This document shows positions 37,918-47,155 of a stretch of DNA of 64,000 bases, piece by piece. The stretch lies in the NCBI RefSeq assembly GCF_014199525.1, contig NZ_JACHNU010000003.1:248001-312000 (forward strand). The letters run 5' to 3'. Every line of letters begins with the position of its first letter. The first letter of the stretch is position 1. The stretch is from Conexibacter arvalis. GTDB taxonomy: Bacteria; Actinomycetota; Thermoleophilia; Solirubrobacterales; Solirubrobacteraceae. The notes under the pieces are model-generated. The model saw nothing but the letters and a program-made list of their open reading frames with translations. It did not search any database and had not been told where the DNA came from. The translations under genes and the position numbers were made by a program.

Positions 37918-39450
37918 TCAGTCGCGCTTGCCGCGCCCGTACAGCAGCTTCGTCAGCTTCCCGATCAGCCCCGTCACCCGCCTGCTGTACGGGAACATGT
38001 GCGGGTCTCTCTTGCCCGCCAGCCGGGTGACCAGCAGCGTCTGCTGCTTGGTGTACTTGCGGATGCCGGCGGCGCCGTGGCGGGTGCCGAGGCCGGAGGT
38101 CTTCCAGCCGCCCATCGGCAGCTCCAGCGCCGTGTAGTTGACCTGCGCGTCGTTGACGCAGACGGCGCCGGCCTCGACGCGCCGGGCGAGCGCCTCGCCG
38201 CGGCGGGTGTCCTTCGTCCACACCGAGGCCTGCAGGCCGTACGGCGAGTCGTTGGCGAGCCGCAGCGCCTCCTCGGCGTCGCCGACCTTCATGATCGGCA
38301 GCGTCGGGCCGAAGGTCTCCTCGGTCATGCACGACATCGTGTGGTCGACGTCGACGAGCACGGTCGGCTCGTAGAACATCCCCGGTCCGGCGGCCGCTCT
38401 GCCGCCGGTCAGCACGCGCGCACCCTTGTCGACGGCGTCTCTGACGTGCGCGTCGATGATGTCGAGCTGCGGCGGGAAGGTGACGGCGCCGACGTCGACG
38501 GAGCCGGGACCGGACGAGCGGCCCTGGCGCAGCGCCCTCACCTTGTCGGTCACCTTCGCGACGAACTGGTCGTAGACCGGCGCCTCGACGTAGACCCGCT
38601 CGATCGAGATGCAGACCTGGCCGCCGTTGTTCATCGAGTAGTAGGCGGCGGCGTTGGCGGCGCGCTCGAGGTCGGCGTCGGCGAGCACGATCATCGGGTC
38701 CTTGCCGCCGAGCTCGAGGCCGACCGGCGTCAGCGTCCGCGCCGCCCGCTCCATCACCTTCCTGCCGGTCTTGGTCGAGCCGGTGAACATGATGAAGTCG
38801 ACCTCGTCGATCAGCGCGGCGCCGGTCGCGCCGTCGCCGGTGGCGACCTGGAAGACGCCGTCGGGCAGGCCGCAGGCGCGCAGGCCCTCGGCCATCAGCA
38901 GCGAGGTCAGCGGCGTCACCTCGCTCGGCTTGAGGATCACCGCGTTGCCGGCCGCGAGCGCCGGGATGCAGTCGCCGAAGGAGTTCGTGAGCGGGAAGTT
39001 CCACGGGCCGATCACGCCGACGACGCCGACCGGCGCGTAGCGGACGACCAGCCGCTTGCCCTTGACGAGCGGATTGGCCGACTTCATCGGCTCGTCCGCG
39101 AGGAACTTCGGCGCCTCCTTGGCCCAGAAGCCGAAGGCGGCGGCGGCGTACATGATCTCGGCGAGCTGGGCGTCCTCGTAGGTCTTGCCGGTCTCCGAGA
39201 CGATCGTCTCGATGATCCGGTCGGCGTTGTCGGTGACCCACTTCTGCGCCCGCCGCAGCACGCGGCCGCGCTCCTCGAAGCCGATCGCGTCCCACGCCGG
39301 CTGCGCCGCGCGCGCTCTGGCGACGAGCGCCTTCACCTCGTCGGCCGACAGCGTCGGAACCGTCGTGATCGTCTGTCCCGTCGCCGGGTTCTCGACCGGG
39401 ATGCCGGTGCCGTTCTGCTCGGCCGCCGGCGCCTGCTCGACACTCGCCAT
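37918..39450 (-). CDS. NAD(P)-dependent aldehyde dehydrogenase
   Basis: 510 residues. It oxidises an aldehyde to the acid. The cofactor motif GPWNFPLTN, the glycine-rich FTGSTKTGRKV, the general base in LELGGKDPMIV and the catalytic cysteine in NNGGQVCISIERVYV are all present, followed by EETFGPTLPIM. It is closest in style to the succinate-semialdehyde/medium-chain aldehyde dehydrogenases, though the substrate cannot be read from sequence. An extra ~35 residues at the C-terminus (KRDPHMFPYSRRVTGLIGKL) are unusual and may form a membrane- or partner-binding tail. Confidence 0.92.
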   Translation of the reverse strand: MASVEQAPAAEQNGTGIPVENPATGQTITTVPTLSADEVKALVARARAAQPAWDAIGFEERGRVLRRAQKWVTDNADRIIETIVSETGKTYEDAQLAEIMYAAAAFGFWAKEAPKFLADEPMKSANPLVKGKRLVVRYAPVGVVGVIGPWNFPLTNSFGDCIPALAAGNAVILKPSEVTPLTSLLMAEGLRACGLPDGVFQVATGDGATGAALIDEVDFIMFTGSTKTGRKVMERAARTLTPVGLELGGKDPMIVLADADLERAANAAAYYSMNNGGQVCISIERVYVEAPVYDQFVAKVTDKVRALRQGRSSGPGSVDVGAVTFPPQLDIIDAHVRDAVDKGARVLTGGRAAAGPGMFYEPTVLVDVDHTMSCMTEETFGPTLPIMKVGDAEEALRLANDSPYGLQASVWTKDTRRGEALARRVEAGAVCVNDAQVNYTALELPMGGWKTSGLGTRHGAAGIRKYTKQQTLLVTRLAGKRDPHMFPYSRRVTGLIGKLTKLLYGRGKRD

Positions 39451-39536
39451 GTCCCACTCCTTCTCGGTGCGGTCGCTCGTCCTCTGCGCTCCACCCTACC
39501 GGAGCGAAGGCCGTCGACTGGCCAGCTGGCCAGTGC

Positions 39537-40898
39537 TCAGCGCGCGAGCGTCAGGCGGCCGAAGGCGCCGGCGCGGGGGATCACCTCGTCGGCGCCGGTC
39601 TTCAGCCAGCTCTCGAGCAGCGACGCGTAGACCGTGCGGAAGTCGACCGTCACGCGCAGGTTGTCGTCGCGGTCGAGCTGCGTGAGGCTCGGGTAGTCGG
39701 TCAGGATGCCGGGCGCTGCGCGCGTCCCCTGGACCCACGCGATGCCGCCGGCGCCGTGGTCGGTGCCGGCCGACTCGTTGCCCTTCGGCCGGCGGCCGAA
39801 CTCCGACCAGACGAGCGTCAGCACGCGGTCGGCGACGCCGCGCGCCTCCAGGTCGGCCTGGAAGGCGGCGAGCGAGCGCGACAGCGATCCGAACGCGCTC
39901 GCGAGGTCGTCGGGCTGGTTGTCGTGGGTGTCGTACTCGCCGTCGGCCTGGACCGCCGCGACGCGCACGCCGAGCGGCTGCGCGATCAGCGCCGCCAGCC
40001 GCGACAGCCGCTCGCCGAAGCGGTCGTCCTCCGGGTAGGGCACCGGCGGCGCGAGCGGGTCGACGCCGTCGTGCTCGGCGTACGGCGCGAGCCGATCGCC
40101 GACGCGCTTGGCCAGGCGCGCCGCGTCGCGCACCGCGGCCGGGCCGGCGCGGCGGTCGCGGCCGCGGGAGAGCTCCTCCCACGCCGCCAGCATCCGGCCG
40201 CGCACCTTGTCCTCCAGCCCCCAGATGTCGAGCGCGACCTCGCGCGGCGACTCCAGCGCCGCGACCGGCGCGCTCGCCGTCGCCAGCACCGGCGACAGCG
40301 TCGAGCCGAGCGTCAGCCCCTGCAGCGGGTTGTCGCGCGAGCCGTGGCGGTCGAGCCAGCGGCCGAGCCAGCCGGGGGCGGCGCGATCGGTGATCAGGCC
40401 GGTCTCCCAGAAGTGGCGGGAGTGGAAGTGCGAGAGGTCGGGGTTGGCGTAGTCGATCCCCGGCAGGAAGCCGACCTTGCCGGCGTCGAACAGGCCCTTC
40501 ACGCCGCCGCCGACGCCCTCCGTCAACGCCGGGTGGATCGCGAGGCCGGTCGCGCCCAGCAGCGGCGGGTCGGCGATCTTCGTGCCGGGACGCAGGTCGG
40601 CGTAGCGGCCGTAGTCGCCGACCGGGATCAGCGTGTCGAGCAGGTCGGCGCCGCCGGGCAGGAAGACCGTCACGAGCACCGGCGCGCCGGGCGCGCCGGC
40701 CGCCTGCGCCGCGGCCGCCTCGAGCACCGCCGCCGGCCCCATCGCGCGCTGGGTCCAGATCGCCAGCGCGCCGCCGAGGCCGGCGCCGACGAGCTGGCGG
40801 CGGGTGAGGCGGGCGCCGCCCTCGCGCAGCCACCGCTCGCGCGTCGCCGCGCTCGTCTGGCGGAAGTCGTCGCAGCCCCTGTGGACGGAGCGGGCCAT
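39537..40898 (-). CDS. DUF1501-family secreted protein
   Basis: 453 residues. The N-terminus has a twin-arginine-type signal (LTRRQLVGAGLGGALAIW, about 30-55), so the protein is probably exported folded. It then shows PVLVTVFLPGGADLLDTLIPVGD and LTLVWSEFGRRPKGNESAGTDHGAGG, the hallmarks of DUF1501 proteins, which resemble the sulfatase/alkaline phosphatase superfamily. In many genomes DUF1501 and DUF1800 are paired, as here, and their role is unknown. The start overlaps the preceding stop as TGATG. Confidence 0.88.
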   Translation of the reverse strand: MARSVHRGCDDFRQTSAATRERWLREGGARLTRRQLVGAGLGGALAIWTQRAMGPAAVLEAAAAQAAGAPGAPVLVTVFLPGGADLLDTLIPVGDYGRYADLRPGTKIADPPLLGATGLAIHPALTEGVGGGVKGLFDAGKVGFLPGIDYANPDLSHFHSRHFWETGLITDRAAPGWLGRWLDRHGSRDNPLQGLTLGSTLSPVLATASAPVAALESPREVALDIWGLEDKVRGRMLAAWEELSRGRDRRAGPAAVRDAARLAKRVGDRLAPYAEHDGVDPLAPPVPYPEDDRFGERLSRLAALIAQPLGVRVAAVQADGEYDTHDNQPDDLASAFGSLSRSLAAFQADLEARGVADRVLTLVWSEFGRRPKGNESAGTDHGAGGIAWVQGTRAAPGILTDYPSLTQLDRDDNLRVTVDFRTVYASLLESWLKTGADEVIPRAGAFGRLTLAR

Positions 40899-42295
40899 CA
40901 GCAGAGCTGCGCCTCCGGGCGGGCGATCAGCAGGTGGCGCAGCGTCTGCTGCAGCGACTCGGCGCGCCAGTCGGCCTCCGCGCGCCACGAGCGCGGGATG
41001 TCGTCGAACCAGCGGCGCGCCAATCTCGTCAGCGCGCGGCGCGTCTGCGCCGAGACCGGCGGCGAGCCGACGGCGGCGATCGCCAGCTCGACCGCCCGCT
41101 GCGGCGGCAGGGTCGCCTTGTAGGCGCCCTTGCGGACCCTCGGCGAGCCGTACGCGACGAGGTAGTTGGCGAACGCGAACCGCTGGCGCATCGCGTTCGA
41201 CGACATCCACTCCGCGCCCCAATCCCAGCCGGCGACCGAGGGCGGGCGGAACAGCTGCTGACCCATCGACGGCAGCAGCCACACCGGGTAGTCGTGGGTG
41301 ATCGGGGTGCCGGTGGTGCGCAGCGCGCCGGCGACGTAGACGACCGGCCACTTGACGAGGTCGCCGTCGCCGAGGTCGCGGTAGAGCGCCGGGTGCTCGA
41401 GGATCTGCCGCACGACCGGCTTGATCCGCAGGCCCGAGCGGCGGTAGGTGCGCGCGAGGCCGCGCACGGTCGCGGCGCTCGGCGGCGTCGCGACGAAGAA
41501 GCGCCACAGCTTCTCGACCAGGAACGGCGCGTGGCGGGGGTGGTCGCAGACGAGGTCGAGCACGTCGTCGACGCCGAACCGTCCCTGTCTGCCGAGGATC
41601 TGCTTGACGCCGCCGTCGTGCCGCTCGGAGTCGTATCTGATCCACTCCAGGCCGTTGCGGCCCCACTTCGAGCGGAAGCCCGTGAGCGCGCGCGACGCCT
41701 CGCGCACGTCGCGCTCGGTGTAGCCCCTGCCGAGCGTGAACAGCTCCATCAGCTCGCGCGCGTAGTTCTCGTTCGGGTGCTCCTTCGTCGAGTCGGCCAG
41801 CGACAGCCACAGCTGCATCGCCGGGTCGCGCGTGACGTCGCGCAGCAGCGGCCGGAAGGCGCCGAGCGCGTGGCGGCGGAAGAGGCGGTTCTGGGCCAGC
41901 ATCAGCGGCGTGTCCTGCTCGGCCGTCGCGAAGTGGTCGTGCCAGAAGAGCGTCATCTTCTCGACCAGCGGCCGGTTGCCGCGGACCATCCGGTCCAGCC
42001 ACCACAGCACGTCGTGGCCCCACTCGTTGACGGGGTCGAGCGGCCGTCCGTCGACGCGCGGCGCCGGGCCGGTCAGGCGCGTGCCGCCGGGCGGGCCGTC
42101 GACGATCCAGTCGAGCGTCGCGGCGCGCCCGCGCCGGGCCCATCTGCGCGCCTCCGCGGCCGTGGCGCCGAAGCCGGCGCGCCAGAAGAGGCGGTGGACG
42201 TGGGCCTCCGTCCAGCCGCCGCGGTTGCGCGACGGCCGGCTCGCGGCCTTGCGTCTCGCGGCTCTCCTGCGCGGCGCGCGGCGCCGTCTCGCCAT
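40898..42295 (-). CDS. DUF1800-family protein
   Basis: 465 residues. A basic N-terminus is followed by the DUF1800 start pattern VHRLFWRAGFGATAAEARRW and the later NPLVEKMTLFWHDHFAT-, NENYARELMELFTLG- and VAGWDWG-like blocks of the family. No recognised catalytic residues. It sits between a cupredoxin gene and DUF1501, overlapping each by one base, so the three form one translationally coupled operon. Confidence 0.9.
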   Translation of the reverse strand: MARRRRAPRRRAARRKAASRPSRNRGGWTEAHVHRLFWRAGFGATAAEARRWARRGRAATLDWIVDGPPGGTRLTGPAPRVDGRPLDPVNEWGHDVLWWLDRMVRGNRPLVEKMTLFWHDHFATAEQDTPLMLAQNRLFRRHALGAFRPLLRDVTRDPAMQLWLSLADSTKEHPNENYARELMELFTLGRGYTERDVREASRALTGFRSKWGRNGLEWIRYDSERHDGGVKQILGRQGRFGVDDVLDLVCDHPRHAPFLVEKLWRFFVATPPSAATVRGLARTYRRSGLRIKPVVRQILEHPALYRDLGDGDLVKWPVVYVAGALRTTGTPITHDYPVWLLPSMGQQLFRPPSVAGWDWGAEWMSSNAMRQRFAFANYLVAYGSPRVRKGAYKATLPPQRAVELAIAAVGSPPVSAQTRRALTRLARRWFDDIPRSWRAEADWRAESLQQTLRHLLIARPEAQLC

Positions 42296-42837
42296 CAGCG
42301 CACGACCTTCAGCGTCGCGCGCATGCCGCGGCGCGCGTGGTCGGCGACGTCGCAGCTGAGCCGATAGCCGCCGCGGCCGAGCCGGATCGACAGGACCGCG
42401 CGGCCGCCCGGTCTCACCTCGGGCGTGCGGCCGCGGATCCGGCCGCGCCGGTCGCGGACGACGAGGTCGTGGGCGTCCTCGCCGTAGTTGGTCAGGTTGA
42501 AGCGGACCTCGCCGACCCGCACGCGCGGCCGGTAGACCGACAGGCGGAACTCGCGCGCGCCGACGCCGACGGCGGTCGAGCGCTTCGGGCGCGGCTTGCC
42601 GCGCCGGGCGGTGGCAGCGGCGGTGAAGTGCGCGGTGGCGGGGCGCGCGGCGGGCGCGAGCGGGCGCGGGGCGGGCGGGAGCGGGCGCGCGGCGGGCGCC
42701 GGCGCCGCGGTCACCGACCCGCTCGTCGCTGCGGCCGCGGGCGCGCCGGGCGCGCCCGCACCCCTCACCGCGACCGCCGCCGCGACGGCGAGCGCGCAGG
42801 CGGCGACGAGCGGGGTGCGGCGCGTCCTCTGCTGCAT
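42295..42837 (-). CDS. Secreted cupredoxin with complete type-1 copper ligands
   Basis: 180 residues. A signal peptide/anchor (about 8-30) and an Ala/Pro-rich linker precede a C-terminal cupredoxin domain. The copper ligands are His in GEDAHDLVVR and Cys, His and Met in SCDVADHARRGM, a full C-x4-H-x4-M set. ATG 42837 is chosen because the signal peptide starts there. As first gene of the DUF1800/DUF1501 operon, it may donate electrons to, or be matured with, those exported proteins. Confidence 0.82.
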   Translation of the reverse strand: MQQRTRRTPLVAACALAVAAAVAVRGAGAPGAPAAAATSGSVTAAPAPAARPLPPAPRPLAPAARPATAHFTAAATARRGKPRPKRSTAVGVGAREFRLSVYRPRVRVGEVRFNLTNYGEDAHDLVVRDRRGRIRGRTPEVRPGGRAVLSIRLGRGGYRLSCDVADHARRGMRATLKVVR

Positions 42838-42878
42838 CGGCGTCAGTTTCGACGCGCCGGCGGACGTTCCCGCTGCTG

Positions 42879-43334
42879 CTAGCTGAGCTCGACTCTGTCG
42901 ATGCCGGCCGGCTCGACCGGGCGATCGCGCGCGTCGGTCTCGCTGCCCTCGATCGCGTCGACCGCCTCCATGCCGTCGACGACCTTGCCGAAGACGGTGT
43001 GTCTGCCGTCGAGCCACGGCGCCGCGTCGGTCGTCACGAGGAAGAACTGCGAGCCGTTCGTGTTCGGGCCGGCGTTCGCCATCGCGAGCGCCCCGCGGAC
43101 GACCTTGTGGTCGTTGATCTCGTCCTCGAAGGTGTAGCCGGGGCCGCCGGTGCCGGTGCCGAGCGGGCAGCCGCCCTGGATCATGAAGTCCTTGATGACG
43201 CGGTGGAAGGTGAGCCCGTCGTAGAAGCCGTCGGCGGCGAGTCTGCGGAAGTTCTCGACCGTCTTGGGGGCGTCGTCGTCGAAGAACTCGATCTCGATCG
43301 CGCCGTGCGTGGTGTGCAGCGTGGCCTTGGACAT
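42879..43334 (-). CDS. Peptidyl-prolyl cis-trans isomerase, cyclophilin type
   Basis: 151 residues, a minimal cytoplasmic cyclophilin that speeds proline isomerisation in folding. Active-site elements visible are [13 protein letters not shown] (Arg/Phe/Gln), [18 protein letters not shown] and [12 protein letters not shown]. No signal peptide. It precedes the cupredoxin operon by 41 bases. Confidence 0.95.
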   Translation of the reverse strand: MSKATLHTTHGAIEIEFFDDDAPKTVENFRRLAADGFYDGLTFHRVIKDFMIQGGCPLGTGTGGPGYTFEDEINDHKVVRGALAMANAGPNTNGSQFFLVTTDAAPWLDGRHTVFGKVVDGMEAVDAIEGSETDARDRPVEPAGIDRVELS

Positions 43335-43413
43335 GGGGCTCCTCCGGGGGATGGGGGCGGACGGGTGGTGGGTCCTGGACCCGACCCTAGCGACCCGCGC
43401 CGCCGGCCGGCCG

Positions 43414-43893
43414 TCAGCCGCCCAGCAGCGCTTCGAGCCGGTCGAGGAACGGCAGCTGGGCCGGCAGCAGCTTCTCGCGCGCCTGCGCGAGCTCGAACCA
43501 GCCGGCGCGGTCGACCTCCGGGAAGGCCTGGCGTCGGCCCGAGCGCGGCGGCCACTCCAACTCGAAGGTGTTGGAGACGATCGCGGCGGGGTCGAGGTCG
43601 CCCGCGACCGCCCACGCGGTGACGCGCTTGCCGCCCTTCTGCCTCACCTCGCCGAGCGGCCGCACCGCGTCGGCGCCGCCGTCGTCGGGCAGCTCCACTC
43701 CCAGCTCCTCCGCGAACTCGCGCCGCGCCGCCGCCAGCGGCTCCTCGTCGTCGCCGTGCTCGCCCTTCGGGATCGACCACGCGCCGGCGTCCTTCCGCGC
43801 CCAGAACGGCCCGCCCGGATGGACGAGCAGCACCTCTGCCGCGCCGTCGGCGCCGCGGCGGTGGAGGACGATCCCGGCGCTCCGTCTCGGCAT
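43414..43893 (-). CDS. NUDIX hydrolase
   Basis: 159 residues. The NUDIX box is intact: [23 protein letters not shown] near residues 44-66 matches Gx5Ex7REUxEExGU. The flanking [10 protein letters not shown] and WSIPKG segments also fit. The size and [17 protein letters not shown] pattern recall the subfamily hydrolysing nucleotide-sugar or dinucleoside polyphosphate substrates; the actual substrate is unknown. Confidence 0.9.
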   Translation of the reverse strand: MPRRSAGIVLHRRGADGAAEVLLVHPGGPFWARKDAGAWSIPKGEHGDDEEPLAAARREFAEELGVELPDDGGADAVRPLGEVRQKGGKRVTAWAVAGDLDPAAIVSNTFELEWPPRSGRRQAFPEVDRAGWFELAQAREKLLPAQLPFLDRLEALLGG

Positions 43894-44032
43894 GCCGCCG
43901 AGGCTAAGCGATCGGGCCGCCGGGCGCGCGTCTGCGCAGCCGAGCGCGCCGTTCGTGACGACACCACAAATTCACTGTAAATTCCCACACGCATCCGTCC
44001 AATTCAGCGTCGCGCTCGCGAACGCTGGGCGG
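43894..44032 (+). promoter_or_regulatory. AT-rich promoter region of hicAB
   Basis: The stretch around 43960-43990 (ACAAATTCACTGTAAATTCCC) is the most AT-rich DNA in this part of the window. It contains AAATTC twice 12 bases apart, fitting a promoter and operator for the toxin-antitoxin operon. HicB normally binds its own promoter. Confidence 0.45.
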
Positions 44033-44221
44033 ATGAAGTACCGTGAGATCCTCAAGCAGCTGAGACGGGACGGGTGGGTGGTCGTGACGATCCGGGGCAG
44101 CCATCGGCAGTTGAAGCATCCGACGAAGCCGGGCAAGGTGACGGTGCCAGGCCGCCCCGGCGACGACGTCCCTCCGAAGATGTTGAAGAGCATCCGCCGG
44201 CAGGCCGGCTGGGAGGTTTGA
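44033..44221 (+). CDS. hicA: HicA-type toxin (mRNA interferase)
   Basis: 62 residues. It shows the HicA pattern: YREILKQLRRDGW, then the catalytic-histidine motif GSHRQLKHP and the C-terminal VPPKMLKSIRRQAG helix. HicA is a double-stranded-RNA-binding-fold mRNA interferase neutralised by HicB. The stop is directly followed by the hicB ATG. Confidence 0.9.
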   Translation: MKYREILKQLRRDGWVVVTIRGSHRQLKHPTKPGKVTVPGRPGDDVPPKMLKSIRRQAGWEV

Positions 44222-44461
44222 ATGGAGCAGATCCGAGAGCACTACGTCGAGGTCCTCGGCTATGCCGTCCTGATCGAGGAGGGGGAGCGAAACTGCGGCG
44301 CCCACGTCCCCGATCTCCCCGGCTGCTACGGCCTCGCCAGAACCGTCGAGGAGATCGTCGCCCAGATGGAGGTCGGCATCCCCTTCCACATCGAGGGGCT
44401 GGAGGCGGACGGCGATCCGGTGCCGCCGCCGACGACGACCGTCGAGATGCTCGCCGCCTAG
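44222..44461 (+). CDS. hicB: HicB-type antitoxin
   Basis: 79 residues. It has the HicB partial RNase-H-like core: YAVLIEEGERNCGAHVPDLPGCYGLARTVEEIV and IPFHIEGLEADGDPVPPP. There is no C-terminal DNA-binding helix-turn-helix in this short form. It starts in the base after the hicA stop, as in canonical hicAB operons. Confidence 0.92.
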   Translation: MEQIREHYVEVLGYAVLIEEGERNCGAHVPDLPGCYGLARTVEEIVAQMEVGIPFHIEGLEADGDPVPPPTTTVEMLAA

Positions 44462-44566
44462 CGGGAGCGGCGAGCGGAGGAAGCAGGTAGGCGCGCGCCC
44501 GGATGGCGCACGCCCGTCGGTTGCTCAGCGGGCCGCCGCGGCGCGCGGCTGGCCACGGCCGGCCCG

Positions 44567-46024
44567 CTACTCGCGGACCGGCTCGAGGCGGAGGCGGTGG
44601 CCGTCGACGTCGGTGCCGTCGACGCGGTCGACGACGCGGGCGGCGTCGGCGGCCGGCACGTCGAGGAAGGCGAAGCGGCTCAGCACGCGCACGTTGCGGA
44701 CCTTCTCGCCGTCGATGCCGGCGGCTGAGGTGATCGCGTGGATCAGGTCCTTCGGCTCGATCCCGTCGTCGAGGCCGCCCGCGATCACGAGGCGGGTCCG
44801 CTCGCCGGGCCGGCCGTCGCGCGCGGCGCGGTCGCCGTTGGTCGTGACCGCCTCGTCGTGCGGCTTGGACTCGTGGCGCTTGGGCTTGACCTCGACCTTC
44901 AGGGTGCCGACTCTGGCGCCCTCGGTCCACGGCGCCATCGGCGTGGAGGTGTGGCGCTCGATCGCCTCGATGTCGCGCTTCTGCTTCGGCTCGAAGAAGG
45001 TGATCGCGCGGCCCGAGCGGCCGATGCGGCCGGTGCGGCCGATGCGGTGGACGTAGACGTCGGGCGAGGTCGGCACGTCGAAGTTGATCACGTGGGTCAC
45101 CGACGAGATGTCGAGGCCGCGGGCGGCGACGTCGGTCGCGACGAGGATCGGCACGCGCCCGCCCTTGAAGCCGAGCATGACGCCGTCGCGCGCGCCCTGG
45201 CTCATGTCGCCGTGGAGCGCCTTCACGTTCATGCCGCGGTCGCGCATCGTGCGGTAGAGCTGGTCGCAGCGGATCTTCGTGCGGACGAAGACGATCGCCT
45301 GGTCGGGCCGCTCGGCCTGCAGCACTCTCACGAGCGCGTCGGCCTTGTCGCGCGGGGCGACCTCGAGCGAGAACTGCTCGACCGTGTCGACGGTCAGCGT
45401 CTTCGCTCTCACCTTCACGTGCGCCGGGTCGTAGAGGTAGCGCTGCGAGAGCTTTCTGATCTCCGGCGGCATCGTCGCGCTGAAGAGCGCCGTCTGGCGG
45501 CTGCCGGGGGTCAGCGCGATGATCTTCTCGACGTCCTCGAGGAAGCCGAGGTCGAGCATCTCGTCGGCCTCGTCGAGCACGACGAAGCGGCAGCCGGTCA
45601 GCATCAGCGAGTGGCGCGAGATCAGGTCCTTCACGCGGCCGACGGTGCCGACGACGACGTGGCCGCCGGCGCGCAGCTGGGCCTGCTGGGAGCGGATCGG
45701 CGCGCCGCCGAAGACGGCGACGACGTCGACGCCCTTGCGCGCGCCGTAGGAGCGCAGCGCCTGCGTCACCTGGATGCAGAGCTCGCGCGTCGGCGTCAGC
45801 ACGAGCGCCTGGACGTCTCTGTCGGCCGGGTCGACGTACTCGATCAGCGGGAGGCCGAACGCCGCGGTCTTGCCGGAGCCCGTCTGCGCCTGCCCGATCA
45901 TGTCCCGCCCCTCCAGCAGGGCGGGGATCGACTGCTCTTGGATGGGGCTGGGGTTCTCGTAGCCGACGTCGCGCAGGGCTTCGAGCACCGGCGCGGAAAG
46001 GCCGAGTTCGGCGAATGTAGTCAC
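44567..46024 (-). CDS. deaD: DEAD-box RNA helicase with C-terminal RNA-binding domain
   Basis: 485 residues. It unwinds RNA during ribosome assembly and cold adaptation. Motifs are the Q motif NPSPIQEQ, AQTGSGKT, PTRELC, VLDEADEML, SAT, ATDVAARGLD and HRIGRTGR. The last ~75 residues (DGIEPKDLIHAITSAAGID...) form the DbpA/CsdA RNA-binding fold. Confidence 0.95.
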   Translation of the reverse strand: MTTFAELGLSAPVLEALRDVGYENPSPIQEQSIPALLEGRDMIGQAQTGSGKTAAFGLPLIEYVDPADRDVQALVLTPTRELCIQVTQALRSYGARKGVDVVAVFGGAPIRSQQAQLRAGGHVVVGTVGRVKDLISRHSLMLTGCRFVVLDEADEMLDLGFLEDVEKIIALTPGSRQTALFSATMPPEIRKLSQRYLYDPAHVKVRAKTLTVDTVEQFSLEVAPRDKADALVRVLQAERPDQAIVFVRTKIRCDQLYRTMRDRGMNVKALHGDMSQGARDGVMLGFKGGRVPILVATDVAARGLDISSVTHVINFDVPTSPDVYVHRIGRTGRIGRSGRAITFFEPKQKRDIEAIERHTSTPMAPWTEGARVGTLKVEVKPKRHESKPHDEAVTTNGDRAARDGRPGERTRLVIAGGLDDGIEPKDLIHAITSAAGIDGEKVRNVRVLSRFAFLDVPAADAARVVDRVDGTDVDGHRLRLEPVRE

Positions 46025-46084
46025 GTTGCTCTCAGATTAGACGTGTCACGCGCGCAAGGCTGTGCGGTAGGGCACGTAGGGGTC

Positions 46085-47038
46085 TCACGCGCGGGGGTCG
46101 AGCAGCAGCTTGCCGGTCGTCCGCCGCTGCGCCAGGTCGGTCTGCGCCCGCGCCGCATCCGCGAGCGGGTAGGTGGCGCCGACGACGACCCGCAGCTCGC
46201 CGCGGGCGGCGCGCGCGAAGAGGTCGTCGAGCGCCGCGGCGACCATCTCGGGCCGCTCGAGGCAGTGGTTGAACCAGAAGCCGGCGACCGTGCGCGAGCT
46301 CTTCAGCAGCCTGCCGGTGCGCAGCTCGTTCTGCTCGCGCGTCGCGATCCCGTACGCGACGATCCGGCCGAACGGCGCGAGCGCGGCGAAGGAGGCGTCG
46401 AAGACGGCGCCCCCGGCCATGTCGAAGACGACGTCGACCGCGCTGCCGCCGTTGGCCTCCAGCAGCCGCTCGGTCAGCCCCTCCGGCGCGCCGTCGATCG
46501 CGACGTCGGCGCCCAGCTCCAGCGCCAGCGCCCGCTTCTCCTCGCTGGAGGCGGTCGCGATCACGCGGCCGGCGCCGAGCAGCTTCCCGAGCTGGGTCGC
46601 GAGCGAGCCGGTCCCGCCGGCCGCCGAGTGGACGACGACCGTCTCCCGCGGCTGCACGCGCCCGGCGGTCCGGTGCAGGTGCCACGCGGTCAGGCCCTGG
46701 ATCAGCAGCGCGAGCGCCGTGCCGTCGTCGATCCCGTCGGGGATCGGGAAGGTGCGGTCGGCGCGCGCGGTCGCGTACTCGGCGTAGCCGCCCTCGCCGC
46801 AGAGCGCGATCACGCGCTCGCCGGTGTCGACGCGCGTGCCGGCGACCTCGACGCCCGGGACGAGCGGCAGCGACGCCTTCGCGACGTACTGGTTGGCGCG
46901 CGTGTGCGTGTCGGCGAAGTTGAGACCGGCGCGGCTGACCTCGATCAGCACCTCGCCCTCGCCCGGCACCGGTCTGGGCAGCTCGACGAGGCGCAGCACC
47001 TCCGGTCCGCCGAACTCCAGCTGCTGGATCGCGCGCAT
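46085..47038 (-). CDS. Zinc-independent quinone oxidoreductase, MDR family
   Basis: 317 residues. It is the NADPH:quinone reductase type of the medium-chain dehydrogenase family: LPLVPGVEVAGTR, VHSAAGGTGSLATQLGKLLG (NADPH motif) and VVFDMAGGAVFDAS. Zinc-ligand cysteines are absent. ATG 47038 begins the conserved MRAIQQLEFGGPEVL. It reduces quinones or alpha,beta-unsaturated carbonyls. Confidence 0.9.
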   Translation of the reverse strand: MRAIQQLEFGGPEVLRLVELPRPVPGEGEVLIEVSRAGLNFADTHTRANQYVAKASLPLVPGVEVAGTRVDTGERVIALCGEGGYAEYATARADRTFPIPDGIDDGTALALLIQGLTAWHLHRTAGRVQPRETVVVHSAAGGTGSLATQLGKLLGAGRVIATASSEEKRALALELGADVAIDGAPEGLTERLLEANGGSAVDVVFDMAGGAVFDASFAALAPFGRIVAYGIATREQNELRTGRLLKSSRTVAGFWFNHCLERPEMVAAALDDLFARAARGELRVVVGATYPLADAARAQTDLAQRRTTGKLLLDPRA

Positions 47039-47155
47039 GGCGTCGCAGGCTAGTCGAGGCCCGATCGGATGGCCGCCGATACGCTTAGCGCTCCGCGGCA
47101 CGCGCCCGGCGCGGCCGCCTCGGCCCTGATCCCGACCGAAAGACCGCACCTTCTC

